Shown here: one piece after another, positions 55,942 through 64,000 of the stretch
How the letters are laid out: every line of letters begins with the position of its first letter
Numbering within the stretch: position 1 is the first letter of the stretch
Source of the DNA: Roridomyces roridus
Lineage: Eukaryota > Basidiomycota > Agaricomycetes > Agaricales > Mycenaceae
NCBI GenBank assembly: GCA_029378245.1
Contig: JARKIF010000006.1
Coordinates: forward strand, 1,426,001 to 1,490,000
Direction: 5' to 3'
DNA: 64,000 nucleotides
The notes under the pieces: generated by a model
Databases searched by the model: none
What the model saw: the letters and a program-made list of their open reading frames with translations, nothing else
What the model was told of the DNA's origin: nothing
Program-made: the position numbers and the translations under genes

Positions 55942-56805
55942 GCCGGGTTGAGCTCAGGTGGAAGTCCGATTGGCCTTGTGTGGGATAATGTGAACTGGAG
56001 TTGTGGCTATGATGCACTTTTCACGCCACTTGGCCATCTGTGGCGATCCGATAAGCAGAAGTGGACCACCCTTTTCAACCATCTGAATCCCATACTGCGT
56101 CTCTGGGCAAACTGGATGGTTGCCCATGAGGACACTCCTGAGATACCCAGAGATAAAGCCAGGCAGTCTTTGACCGCTTCTGATGCCTCCAAATTTCCTC
56201 TCGGACCTGTGTGCTTGCGACTCGATGATCTGTTCAGTTCTGTCTCCAATCAAGTAACATATGGCCAGGCGAGAACCTACTGTAATGTTTGTGGCTACTT
56301 GGAAGCTGGACTCACTGACACTTTTGGAATGCACTTGACAACATACCGAACGCACGACTTGGGAAATGGTCAGATTACCACAAGTCAATGGTTGTCTCAT
56401 CATTTCAACCGATCCATTCGAAGGCAATGCCCACAATGTGGTTCTCGAGGAGCTCGTACACACCTTTGCCGGCAGACAAATATAATTGCAGTCCCGCCTA
56501 TTTTCATTCTCAGTATAACCATGAGTGAGCTTATTGTTGAAGACACTCTGCATTTCCGGACAGAGAGCACTGTGGATCAAATGAATCTTGTCGGTCTTAT
56601 CTATCACTCCGAGACTGATCGACATTTCTCAAGTGCCACCGTCGGCGATGATAAAGCTCTCTGGTATCACGATGGAATTGCTACAGGGAGGCGCTGCGTG
56701 CCAATGGGTTATATCTCTTCATTTGACAATCATTCGCTGCATAACCAGGGGAGCTACAAGCTGGCAGCGGCCATATACAGCCATTCCGCATCGACACCCA
56801 TCTGA
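55942..56805 (+). CDS. Helitron-encoded USP-like cysteine peptidase domain, copy 1
   Basis: It lies in the same frame as the Rep-helicase and has no ATG at its start (AGLSSGGSPIGLVWD). A GTATCT donor at 55840 and a CACAG acceptor ending at 55941, both phase 0, would remove 102 nt including the TGA and fuse it to the helicase. Residues suggest a ubiquitin-specific-protease-type fold: NWSCGYDALF (candidate Cys at 56002-56004), two CxxC pairs (CNVCGY at 56281, CPQCG near 56428) as a zinc site, and LVGLIYHSETDRHFSSAT..WYHDG as the His box. Family assignment is from motif pattern only. Helentrons are known to carry OTU peptidases, so a deubiquitinase-like partner has precedent. Confidence 0.55.
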   Translation, partial: AGLSSGGSPIGLVWDNVNWSCGYDALFTPLGHLWRSDKQKWTTLFNHLNPILRLWANWMVAHEDTPEIPRDKARQSLTASDASKFPLGPVCLRLDDLFSSVSNQVTYGQARTYCNVCGYLEAGLTDTFGMHLTTYRTHDLGNGQITTSQWLSHHFNRSIRRQCPQCGSRGARTHLCRQTNIIAVPPIFILSITMSELIVEDTLHFRTESTVDQMNLVGLIYHSETDRHFSSATVGDDKALWYHDGIATGRRCVPMGYISSFDNHSLHNQGSYKLAAAIYSHSASTPI

Positions 56806-56903
56806 ACTGTTCAAGTTTGAAAAAGAGGAATCGTAACTGCCATGCAAAGCAATGGCCTCAAAGCCAGGTCAGAAAGGTAGAGAAGTGGGTTAAATTGATC
56901 GTA

Positions 56904-57421
56904 CTTGACGAGTTCAGCCATGGCGCCGATGGTAATCTCAATGGGCGTGTTCTTGTCGGGACGCTACAGTGGCGTCAGAGAGAGAGAGAGAGAGACAACT
57001 TGTAGAAAAGTAGGACGCACGTGAAGATAGTACAGATCAATACAATCCACACCCAGGCGGGCGAGAGACGACTCTACCGCCTCACGTACCCGCGCCGGCG
57101 TACCATTGATGGTGAAATCGGGCATGAATCCAAACTTGGTGGCCAGGAAGATCTCAGAGCGCTTTCCAGTCCGTTTAAACCTGCCCCGCGTAAGTGAAAT
57201 CTAACGATAAACAGGAAGACGCACCATTTGCCGATGAGCTCCTCGGAATCGCCGTAGATATCTGCGGTGTCCCAGAAGGTGCATCCAGCGGCATGTGCGG
57301 CGTCGAGAACTTTGAAGCGCTCCTCGTCGGATTCCACTGCGCCGTAGAAGGTCGATATGCCCATGGCGCCAAAGCCGATGCCGGGGAAGGTCGTGGTTCC
57401 GATGTTACGGGTGGGGGTCAT
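56904..57421 (-). CDS. Aldo-keto reductase, 5' exons (N-terminal part)
   Basis: The start at 57421 ([21 protein letters not shown]). Exon 1 has [17 protein letters not shown] with the catalytic Asp and Tyr. Exon 2 has [12 protein letters not shown] (catalytic Lys) and [10 protein letters not shown] (catalytic His). Exon 3 reads [20 protein letters not shown] and ends at the donor of the Helitron-bearing intron. An intron near 56980 contains an (AG)n microsatellite. The catalytic tetrad is complete. Together with 47469-48220 this is one gene. Confidence 0.88.
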
Positions 57422-57769
57422 CTTCGATGTTGCTCGGTTGTGCTGGAGTCGGGGTGACTTGAGGAACTATTGGGTCGATTGGCCCGCTTATATATCTCAT
57501 CTTCGGTCCGATATGGAGACTTCGATCGAACACGTGTGATCCTCCACAGCGCCCACTTGTGTGAGCGGCGCTTTCGAGTTCCTTCGTTCTCCCCGAATCA
57601 GCTTCTCACTGAATGCGCAGAGGGAATTTCCAGAACACGGCGTCTATTCGAACGCCGTCCGCTTCATCACCACGTACCCATCCGTACACATCAAAATGGT
57701 TTCAGTGATCCACTAGCAGAGTTGAGGTTGTTCCGAGGGTCTGCGTCGTGTCCGACACGTCTATAATTC
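57422..57769. promoter_or_regulatory. Upstream region of the aldo-keto reductase gene
   Basis: This 348-bp segment lies between the reductase start and the 3' end of the second Helitron copy. That copy therefore sits in the presumed promoter, about 350 bp from the ATG. No TATA box stands out. Confidence 0.4.
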
Positions 57770-57833
57770 ACCTGGCTTTGAGGCCATTGCTTTGCATGGC
57801 AGTTACGATTCCTCTTTTTCAAACTTGAACAGT

Positions 57834-58697
57834 TCAGATGGGTGTCGATGCGGAATGGCTGTATATGGCCGCTGCCAGCTTGTAGCTCCCCTGGTTATGC
57901 AGCGAATGATTGTCAAATGAAGAGATATAACCCATTGGCACGCAGCGCCTCCCTGTAGCAATTCCATCGTGATACCAGAGAGCTTTATCATCGCCGACGG
58001 TGGCACTTGAGAAATGTCGATCAGTCTCGGAGTGATAGATAAGACCGACAAGATTCATTTGATCCACAGTGCTCTCTGTCCGGAAATGCAGAGTGTCTTC
58101 AACAATAAGCTCACTCATGGTTATACTGAGAATGAAAATAGGCGGGACTGCAATTATATTTGTCTGCCGGCAAAGGTGTGTACGAGCTCCTCGAGAACCA
58201 CATTGTGGGCATTGCCTTCGAATGGATCGGTTGAAATGATGAGACAACCATTGACTTGTGGTAATCTGACCATTTCCCAAGTCGTGCGTTCGGTATGTTG
58301 TCAAGTGCATTCCAAAAGTGTCAGTGAGTCCAGCTTCCAAGTAGCCACAAACATTACAGTAGGTTCTCGCCTGGCCATATGTTACTTGATTGGAGACAGA
58401 ACTGAACAGATCATCGAGTCGCAAGCACACAGGTCCGAGAGGAAATTTGGAGGCATCAGAAGCGGTCAAAGACTGCCTGGCTTTATCTCTGGGTATCTCA
58501 GGAGTGTCCTCATGGGCAACCATCCAGTTTGCCCAGAGACGCAGTATGGGATTCAGATGGTTGAAAAGGGTGGTCCACTTCTGCTTATCGGATCGCCACA
58601 GATGGCCAAGTGGCGTGAAAAGTGCATCATAGCCACAACTCCAGTTCACATTATCCCACACAAGGCCAATCGGACTTCCACCTGAGCTCAACCCGGC
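57834..58697 (-). CDS. Helitron-encoded USP-like cysteine peptidase domain, copy 2
   Basis: The protein is the same as copy 1 (55942-56805) by eye. The same TGA and the same candidate intron (58698-58799, GTATCT..CACAG) separate it from the helicase frame, so the arrangement was present in the parent element and is not a fresh mutation in one copy. Confidence 0.55.
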   Translation of the reverse strand, partial: AGLSSGGSPIGLVWDNVNWSCGYDALFTPLGHLWRSDKQKWTTLFNHLNPILRLWANWMVAHEDTPEIPRDKARQSLTASDASKFPLGPVCLRLDDLFSSVSNQVTYGQARTYCNVCGYLEAGLTDTFGMHLTTYRTHDLGNGQITTSQWLSHHFNRSIRRQCPQCGSRGARTHLCRQTNIIAVPPIFILSITMSELIVEDTLHFRTESTVDQMNLVGLIYHSETDRHFSSATVGDDKALWYHDGIATGRRCVPMGYISSFDNHSLHNQGSYKLAAAIYSHSASTPI

Positions 58698-58784
58698 CTG
58701 TGTTTCACGGTTGTTGTGATGCTGAGTCTTTCTTGTCTTTGGATTTCTTGTATCAACATCGCTTGCGGAACATCGCCTGGTGCC

Positions 58785-61700
58785 TCATTTTGCAGATACA
58801 CCCGTCGGTTTCCAGGTGTTGTACACATCGGGGGAAATATTTGAGATGATCCTGTGCGCCCGTATAGCAGGATGTATATGTGCTGGATCACTATCGTCTT
58901 TGCACCACTGCAAGTAGGAACGCAGAAGTTGACCACGGTAAAAACCAGTCACTTGCAACGGCAGTTCACCATTATACCTCAAGGTTGTAATTTCATCCAA
59001 CATCTCAAGCTCACGGAACTCCTGACGAAGAAATCCCGTGATTCCACCTGTGATCATTTTTTCATCAAAGCCTTGAATGATGGCTGTTCCTGATGCTTGT
59101 GTTCCCCTGGACAGCGCAACATAGTAAGCCATATGGCTCTGACAATTATTCAAATGGCAAACATTTGGATTTCTTGACTTTCCCTGTGCCCCATAATCCG
59201 TCATTGAGAAATTCTGCAGGACTGGGATCTGTTCTCTGTTCAAGCTCAGGAGTGAATCATCCTCAAGTAGTGCTGTTGTTTTCATTGTTGCTCGAGGCAA
59301 GGGCACAACATTCTGCAGAAGTTCAGGGATCTGTATAGGCCGCGGTGGATTCATCAGCTCCACGAAGAGAGTTTCTAGTATGGGTTTCCCATGAGGACCA
59401 ATGGATTGATTCCAGCCACGCACAGATGCCTCTTGACCTTTGGTTATACAGAGTTCAGTAGCATCATTTGATTTGATCATGACAGGCATGCCTACACATA
59501 GACGCAAGCAGCCGGGAACATGCTCTGCTGTTGCCGACGGTGTTGCCATCCAGAGCTGCTCCTGCAACTGCGGACCAATTCGACGGACTCGGGCTTGGGG
59601 ACAATTCTTCCACTTCCTTCGGTCCACATTTGCTGCACTCATTCGGTCAACAGAGTAGAATTCATGGAGCTCTTGGCCAGTGTCTGCGGCAAACCTCTCT
59701 GCGCCCAGTTGATTTATTGTATCTTTATGCACATTCCAGGCAGTGATCACAGACACATTTCTGAACTCAACAGAGTCCAAACGTGGATGACCCGGCTTGT
59801 CACTGGCTACACGGGATCTCAGGAATTCAATATCTTCAGCCGTGCATGCACGGTATCTCATATTTTCCAATGCAGTACGCAGTTTTAAATCCTCCGCTGT
59901 GGAAGTACTCTGTCTCATATTCTGCCGGAGAATCACAACAGTATTGAACTGGTGCCAAATCATACGACCCAGAATTGAGGCTTGATCAAAATCGGTATTT
60001 GCATCTCCAAGACTAGGGGTTTTCAAGGATGCATACAGAGCAGGGCCCCGAGTTGGTGGCAACTGTGCAAAATCACCGGCCAGGATCACATTCAATCCCC
60101 CAAATGCAACATCATGGATATTTCTGGCCTTGGCAGCCTGACTTGCCAGGGTTTGCAGATCGTTGCAGGACACCATGGACACTTCATCAAGGAAAATATA
60201 CTCTACACCCTGGATGCGCTCATTGACAGCTGCCATTGCTGTTGCTTCATTGCGAATTCCGTCAATGTCATCTCTATTTTTGCGCCCTGTTTCTCGAGGC
60301 ACCTTGAAGACAGAATGGTAAGTGGAGCCATTTACAAGAGCTGCGGTTGATCCTGTGGGTCCGAGGAGCATAAACCTGTAATTTTCATTCCTCATTTCAA
60401 AAAACCGGCTAATAGCCTTGATGACTTGTGATTTACCCGAACCTCCCATGCCACCGAGATACATTCTCAATGGCACTGACTGGACTGCTGAGGCATGGTC
60501 TGCCACAATTGTAAATGCTCTGGTCTGTTCAATGTTCAATGTAAAGAAGTCACAGCATTCCAGCTTGATGTTCATGTTCAAGTCTGCATCAACTTTTTGA
60601 GCAGAGGTGAAATAGTTGAACGGCAGTTCCTCGACTTTGTTGTGTGTAGCCGCAGTGAATGGTGCACCATGACCGGAATAGCTTGTAGGCATATTGGCCA
60701 ATTTGTTGACTGTGAGCAGCTTTCTCTCGGCGTCCACAATTTTTGACCAGCTTGTTTTAGTTTTGAAAGGTGGAGTTAAAGCTTCAGTCGAAACATTCAT
60801 GATCAAACCGTCAGTTGTTTTATTCAGCCATTTAGAACCAGCCAGTACGGACCTTATCTCCTCCATCTGCGCTTTCAATTTACGAGATTTGGGACCAATT
60901 TCATGCGCAGAGTAATCTTCAAATTCTTCTAGCTCATCATCAATGAAGTCTACGACATCATCCTTGTGACCCAGGATGGTTTGGTTGAAACGGCTGGAAG
61001 GTTCAAAATCTGCTTCAGCCAGTTTGCGTTTCATTGCTGCATAGTGATCATCTCGTGCATCATTGCATTCAAAACGGAGGTTGAAGTTCTTCAACAACTC
61101 GTGTTGCCGTCCAGTGAAGGTGTGATCATTGAAGGTTTCATCCCAAGTGGAGGACACCTCCTTGAGATCTCTCGGTGAACGCCAAGGTTTAAACATTGTC
61201 AAAATAGATAAACAGTAATATTCACGATCTCCACGGTCTGATCGTGGAATGGCACCTCCCATGAAATTTGGGATTATCTTGTTGAGCCTGGAAAAGTCAC
61301 AGTACACACCATGGGTGTCTTTCTGTCGGTGTTCTCCGATGAAGGGGTACTTGGGTGGTGTAGTTTTTGCATCACCAGGCTCAAATTGAATTTCATCATC
61401 TGATTCATTGGCACTGCTTTGCGTCAAATCTTGGTCTCCATCAATGAAGGAGGAGGAGCTATCTGAGTCACTGATATCTTTCTCAAACGCACTGTACAGT
61501 TCACGCTCCTGTAGAATATGATCTTTTTCCGATTTGGTGAATGCCCTCTTCTGATGTGACTGAATCCACTCATACAAGTTGACAGAGTTGTAGACCGACG
61601 GACGGATTGTGTAATCGTCGACAATTGAAGACACAATGATGTCTCCTCTGTTGTTCTGCAGGGTTATGAAGTCTTCGGGAGTGTCATCAAGGTCCATGGT

Positions 61701-64000
61701 TAAATTATTTTGCAAATCTCTTGCCCAATCTCTTTTCACATAGGCCACGTAGGTACGCCAGCTAAAATTTGCATACTCATGACTAGCATAGTGATCCGGA
61801 TTTCCAAGGAGATAGAGTGATGCCATTGGACTCCCAATTTCCATCTTCGTGGACATCGCGTTGACCATTTGTCTCATAAGTTTTCTTGTGGTATCCTCAT
61901 CAGCGCTGGTACTGTCAAAATTATCAGAGTTTCGATCAAACACATCAAAAACAGAGGCAAAGGCCTGGTATGATTTGAGCCCCAACTTTGACACATAATC
62001 AGAAACATAGGAGATTACAGCCTTAACTGCAGTACCAGACAAGAGGCTAGTACAGTCAGTGTTACACCGAGAGAAATAGGTAATCAAAGTGTTGATTGTA
62101 TTCATGTACGGCTCCCAATGTTCAAAAGTAATATGACCATCTGTATCAACTACGGTTTCTTCCACAACATCACGGGGAAATCGAGCCTTGCAGACCCCAG
62201 ATTTTGTGAGGCACCCTCGCCGTTCATGAATGCGAATTTTGGTTTTGTTGCGCTTCTTGAGATGCCGCCAATCTTTTTTATTATTCTCCTCTTCAACATC
62301 CTTGACTGAGTGCCGGCAGCTGTGAATATTGGACCTAACCAGCAAGTCGTCCACTTCATGTTCATATCTATCCCACCATTCTGACAAATGGCTACAAGCC
62401 ACACATGTTCCATGGCAGTTGACAGTGTCACATAAAGGAGGAGGAGGCTCAGGAAACGTTAATGTCGGTGCCTGGTACTTGTGAGTATCCAGTGTGGCCT
62501 CGGAAATCTGCGAGTCAACACCCACTCGAGCTTGCACATCAGCGAGTTTGCCATGGTTGAATCTACCTTGATGGGTTGACTCGAGATATGCCATGAGCCT
62601 CATTGTAAAAATGCTATCTTCAGCTGTTAACCTGTCTCGGATATCCTGGGGTGACAGTGCATTTTTCACCCAGATTAAACAATGTGAGTGAAGGGTCAGC
62701 CGGCCTTGCTGTTCAACAACTGCATAGAAGCCCCCAGTGTGACCGAATGCACCCGCGTCTTCCTTTTTCCAACACAAAATTTCTTCAATGAATACCTCCA
62801 TCATGTAATGAAAAAATCGTGCAGCTGCGACAGGGTTTTTGGACATCAATCTGTAGCGCTCATCAGCGGATTTGATCTCAGGTCTGAAGATGGTGTCCTC
62901 TTGGGCATAATACAATGCAAGTGGATGGCCACTGTCATTCCAGGACATGGTTACAAACCAGCTTGGAGCCCCCATAAATGCTGTGCTGGACCAGATTTCA
63001 TTCCGCATATGCCGTTTGCTTGTTGCCGAACCAGGTACATAAGCCCCAATTCCATCGAGATCGTGCATGAGGTCAAAACAGTCTTTCTCCTGGTCAGTCT
63101 CGGGCCGAACATGGAGGCCTTCAACAAGCCGGTCAGCAATATTGCCCGACACCTGGTGATCTATTCTGCGCAATCTTCGGGCAACATCGGGAAAATTTGA
63201 ACGCTTAACAAAAGCTTTGCTTCCCACTGATGACCCTCTTAGTTGCTCGTGGTTGAATGCGATCATGGGGAAATACATATCGGTCTGGAAACGTTTATCG
63301 TGGTACATCAGTAAATTTCCTTTACGGCTAAGATCTGAAGTTTTATATTTGTGGCTGGGATGGCCAATTCCACCTTTACCATACGGGAATAACCAAGGAA
63401 ACATTCCAGGATATGCTTCAACATTTTCATACATGGACTCCGGCACATCACTGCGTCCAATACCCAGCATGCTTCCTTGTCTCGTGAGATGCTGGAGTGC
63501 CACAGCTTTGATTGTGTCCATCGTGGCCGTGGAGTACTCAACCCCAGTCAAACCATGAACTGCAAATGAGCACAGACCTTCTGAGGTTCCATGTTCTTCA
63601 TTCTCATCGTGAACACTGCGCGCGACTGCTGGGATGGAGTCCTCCGGATCTGCATTTGTTCTTCTGTAATCAACTTCAACTGGAATATCATGGTGCTTAT
63701 AAGACAGCAAGTTTTCTTCCGAGATTTCCAGGTCTGCATAGCCCTCGTGATTCAATTTCAACCAGTCCAAGGCAGCTGCAACTTTATCTCTGCGGACCAG
63801 CATTGGAGTTCGATCAAAATCCTCTTGAGTTGGGGCTGCAGAGCCGGTGAACACAAAAGCCAGGATCTCACTCATCTCCTGTTTTGAGGGAGGTAACTTC
63901 AAGTAAACTTTCAGAACCGGCTGAGCGAACATGATAGCATTGGCATGCATTCGCACTCTGCCGGAGTTGACCCGCATAACACATCGGTTGTGTCTTATCT
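58785..64000 (-). CDS. Helitron Rep/PIF1-helicase protein, copy 2, intact in the visible part
   Basis: An open frame of more than 1,700 codons without interruption, beginning outside the window. It retains five A where copy 1 has four (about 62837-62841), so SKNPVAAARFFHYMMEVFIEE reads through. Domains are as in copy 1: Rep with HSH and YVSDYVSK, then the PIF1 helicase with Walker A, LDEVSM and LAGDFAQLPP. Being intact in the visible coding part, this copy is the more likely source of active protein. Confidence 0.9.
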   Translation of the reverse strand, partial: IRHNRCVMRVNSGRVRMHANAIMFAQPVLKVYLKLPPSKQEMSEILAFVFTGSAAPTQEDFDRTPMLVRRDKVAAALDWLKLNHEGYADLEISEENLLSYKHHDIPVEVDYRRTNADPEDSIPAVARSVHDENEEHGTSEGLCSFAVHGLTGVEYSTATMDTIKAVALQHLTRQGSMLGIGRSDVPESMYENVEAYPGMFPWLFPYGKGGIGHPSHKYKTSDLSRKGNLLMYHDKRFQTDMYFPMIAFNHEQLRGSSVGSKAFVKRSNFPDVARRLRRIDHQVSGNIADRLVEGLHVRPETDQEKDCFDLMHDLDGIGAYVPGSATSKRHMRNEIWSSTAFMGAPSWFVTMSWNDSGHPLALYYAQEDTIFRPEIKSADERYRLMSKNPVAAARFFHYMMEVFIEEILCWKKEDAGAFGHTGGFYAVVEQQGRLTLHSHCLIWVKNALSPQDIRDRLTAEDSIFTMRLMAYLESTHQGRFNHGKLADVQARVGVDSQISEATLDTHKYQAPTLTFPEPPPPLCDTVNCHGTCVACSHLSEWWDRYEHEVDDLLVRSNIHSCRHSVKDVEEENNKKDWRHLKKRNKTKIRIHERRGCLTKSGVCKARFPRDVVEETVVDTDGHITFEHWEPYMNTINTLITYFSRCNTDCTSLLSGTAVKAVISYVSDYVSKLGLKSYQAFASVFDVFDRNSDNFDSTSADEDTTRKLMRQMVNAMSTKMEIGSPMASLYLLGNPDHYASHEYANFSWRTYVAYVKRDWARDLQNNLTMDLDDTPEDFITLQNNRGDIIVSSIVDDYTIRPSVYNSVNLYEWIQSHQKRAFTKSEKDHILQERELYSAFEKDISDSDSSSSFIDGDQDLTQSSANESDDEIQFEPGDAKTTPPKYPFIGEHRQKDTHGVYCDFSRLNKIIPNFMGGAIPRSDRGDREYYCLSILTMFKPWRSPRDLKEVSSTWDETFNDHTFTGRQHELLKNFNLRFECNDARDDHYAAMKRKLAEADFEPSSRFNQTILGHKDDVVDFIDDELEEFEDYSAHEIGPKSRKLKAQMEEIRSVLAGSKWLNKTTDGLIMNVSTEALTPPFKTKTSWSKIVDAERKLLTVNKLANMPTSYSGHGAPFTAATHNKVEELPFNYFTSAQKVDADLNMNIKLECCDFFTLNIEQTRAFTIVADHASAVQSVPLRMYLGGMGGSGKSQVIKAISRFFEMRNENYRFMLLGPTGSTAALVNGSTYHSVFKVPRETGRKNRDDIDGIRNEATAMAAVNERIQGVEYIFLDEVSMVSCNDLQTLASQAAKARNIHDVAFGGLNVILAGDFAQLPPTRGPALYASLKTPSLGDANTDFDQASILGRMIWHQFNTVVILRQNMRQSTSTAEDLKLRTALENMRYRACTAEDIEFLRSRVASDKPGHPRLDSVEFRNVSVITAWNVHKDTINQLGAERFAADTGQELHEFYSVDRMSAANVDRRKWKNCPQARVRRIGPQLQEQLWMATPSATAEHVPGCLRLCVGMPVMIKSNDATELCITKGQEASVRGWNQSIGPHGKPILETLFVELMNPPRPIQIPELLQNVVPLPRATMKTTALLEDDSLLSLNREQIPVLQNFSMTDYGAQGKSRNPNVCHLNNCQSHMAYYVALSRGTQASGTAIIQGFDEKMITGGITGFLRQEFRELEMLDEITTLRYNGELPLQVTGFYRGQLLRSYLQWCKDDSDPAHIHPAIRAHRIISNISPDVYNTWKPTGVSAK

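Larger units (their letters stand above)
48232..56869 (+). mobile_element. Autonomous-type Helitron (Helitron2-like), copy 1, 8.6 kb
   Basis: The 5' end is TACGATTCCTAACTTG with an 11-bp stem hairpin (ACGATTCCTAA..TTAGGAATCGT, 48233-48259). The 3' end has GGAATCGTA at 56827-56835, a GCCATGCAAAGCAATGGC hairpin (56839-56856) and a terminus ..AAAGCCAGGT. The 3' boundary is where this copy and the inverse copy (57770 onward) stop matching; the 5' boundary comes from the disrupted AKR intron. It carries Rep-helicase and peptidase-like coding regions. No target duplication. The asymmetric repeats recall the Helitron2/Helentron group rather than canonical TC..CTRR Helitrons. Confidence 0.88.
48221..56903 (-). 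other. Aldo-keto reductase intron enlarged to 8,683 bp by a Helitron
   Basis: The donor GTACGATC lies at 56903 (minus strand) and the acceptor ..ATCAAG at 48221, both phase 2, joining [11 protein letters not shown]. Without the Helitron (48232-56869) the intron would be about 45 nt, normal for this genome, with a CTGAC branch-site-like word at the insertion point. Whether such a long intron is still spliced cannot be told. Confidence 0.8.
57770..64000 (-). mobile_element. Helitron (Helitron2-like), copy 2, inverse orientation, truncated by the window edge
   Basis: It matches copy 1 from its 3' terminus (57770, equivalent to 56869) to the window end (equivalent to 50640). Translations agree throughout by eye except for the one-A indel. 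Its 3' flank (..CTATAATTC) differs from copy 1, so it is an independent insertion at a second site, tail to tail with copy 1 and 900 bp away. The 5' end lies outside the window. Confidence 0.9.

Noticed and set aside
50640..64000. Inverted Helitron pair as a pure assembly fold-back
   Set aside because: The copies differ by an indel and have different 3' flanks, which a simple fold-back would not give. Long reads would still be welcome.

Overview
The window is nuclear DNA of a filamentous basidiomycete, most likely an agaricomycete. The genes are cut by many introns of about 45-60 nt with GT..AG ends. The recognisable families are typical of mushrooms: F-box/LRR proteins with a coiled-coil leader and a VYPVLSLP core, a DUF6697-like protein, an E2/vWFA fusion, a MYND protein, a Zn2Cys6 regulator and a large RNA-dependent RNA polymerase. 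I see no bacterial operon structure, rRNA, convincing functional tRNA or CRISPR array.

Layout. 1-1577: right part of a TIR transposon with a 19-bp minisatellite. 1.6-7.4 kb: gene-poor, holding a tRNA-like (SINE-like) sequence and a small secreted Cys-rich protein gene with a decayed tandem copy. 7.4 kb: first member (A) of an unrecognised two-repeat protein family. 8.1-13.9 kb (minus): a quelling-type RdRP fused to an SF1 helicase, divergent from a small AAA_28-like NTPase (14.0 kb). 14.9-16.6 kb: DUF6697-like gene. 16.8-18.8 kb: MFS transporter. 19.3-20.4 kb: a CACTA-like element with a hAT-like MITE nested inside it. 21.3-23.5 kb: Zn2Cys6 transcription factor. 24.2-25.4 kb: multi-span membrane protein. 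25.8-27.6 kb: secreted GH39-like hydrolase. 28.0-34.8 kb: a duplicated family-B/F-box region. There, copy B of the repeat family is broken by a non-autonomous Helitron, the F-box gene is broken by a TIR element, copy C of the family is intact, and a second F-box 5' end is decayed. 35.3-39.0 kb: four TIR elements within 3.7 kb. 39.9-46.0 kb: E2/vWFA gene. 46.2-47.2 kb: MYND protein. 47.5-57.4 kb: an aldo-keto reductase gene, one intron of which carries an 8.6-kb autonomous Helitron. 57.8-64.0 kb: a second copy of that Helitron in inverse orientation, running off the window.

The most informative material is the mobile DNA. The autonomous Helitron and the small non-autonomous one share a terminal architecture: a 5' terminal hairpin, a third copy of the same 9-nt word exactly 34 nt from the 3' end, and a 3' hairpin. 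The one base that differs between them has changed in all three places. The autonomous element encodes a Rep-PIF1 protein followed, in the same frame, by a second domain that looks like a ubiquitin-specific-protease-type cysteine peptidase. A single TGA lies between them, inside a segment that looks like a 102-nt phase-0 intron. The second main novelty is the RdRP-helicase fusion.
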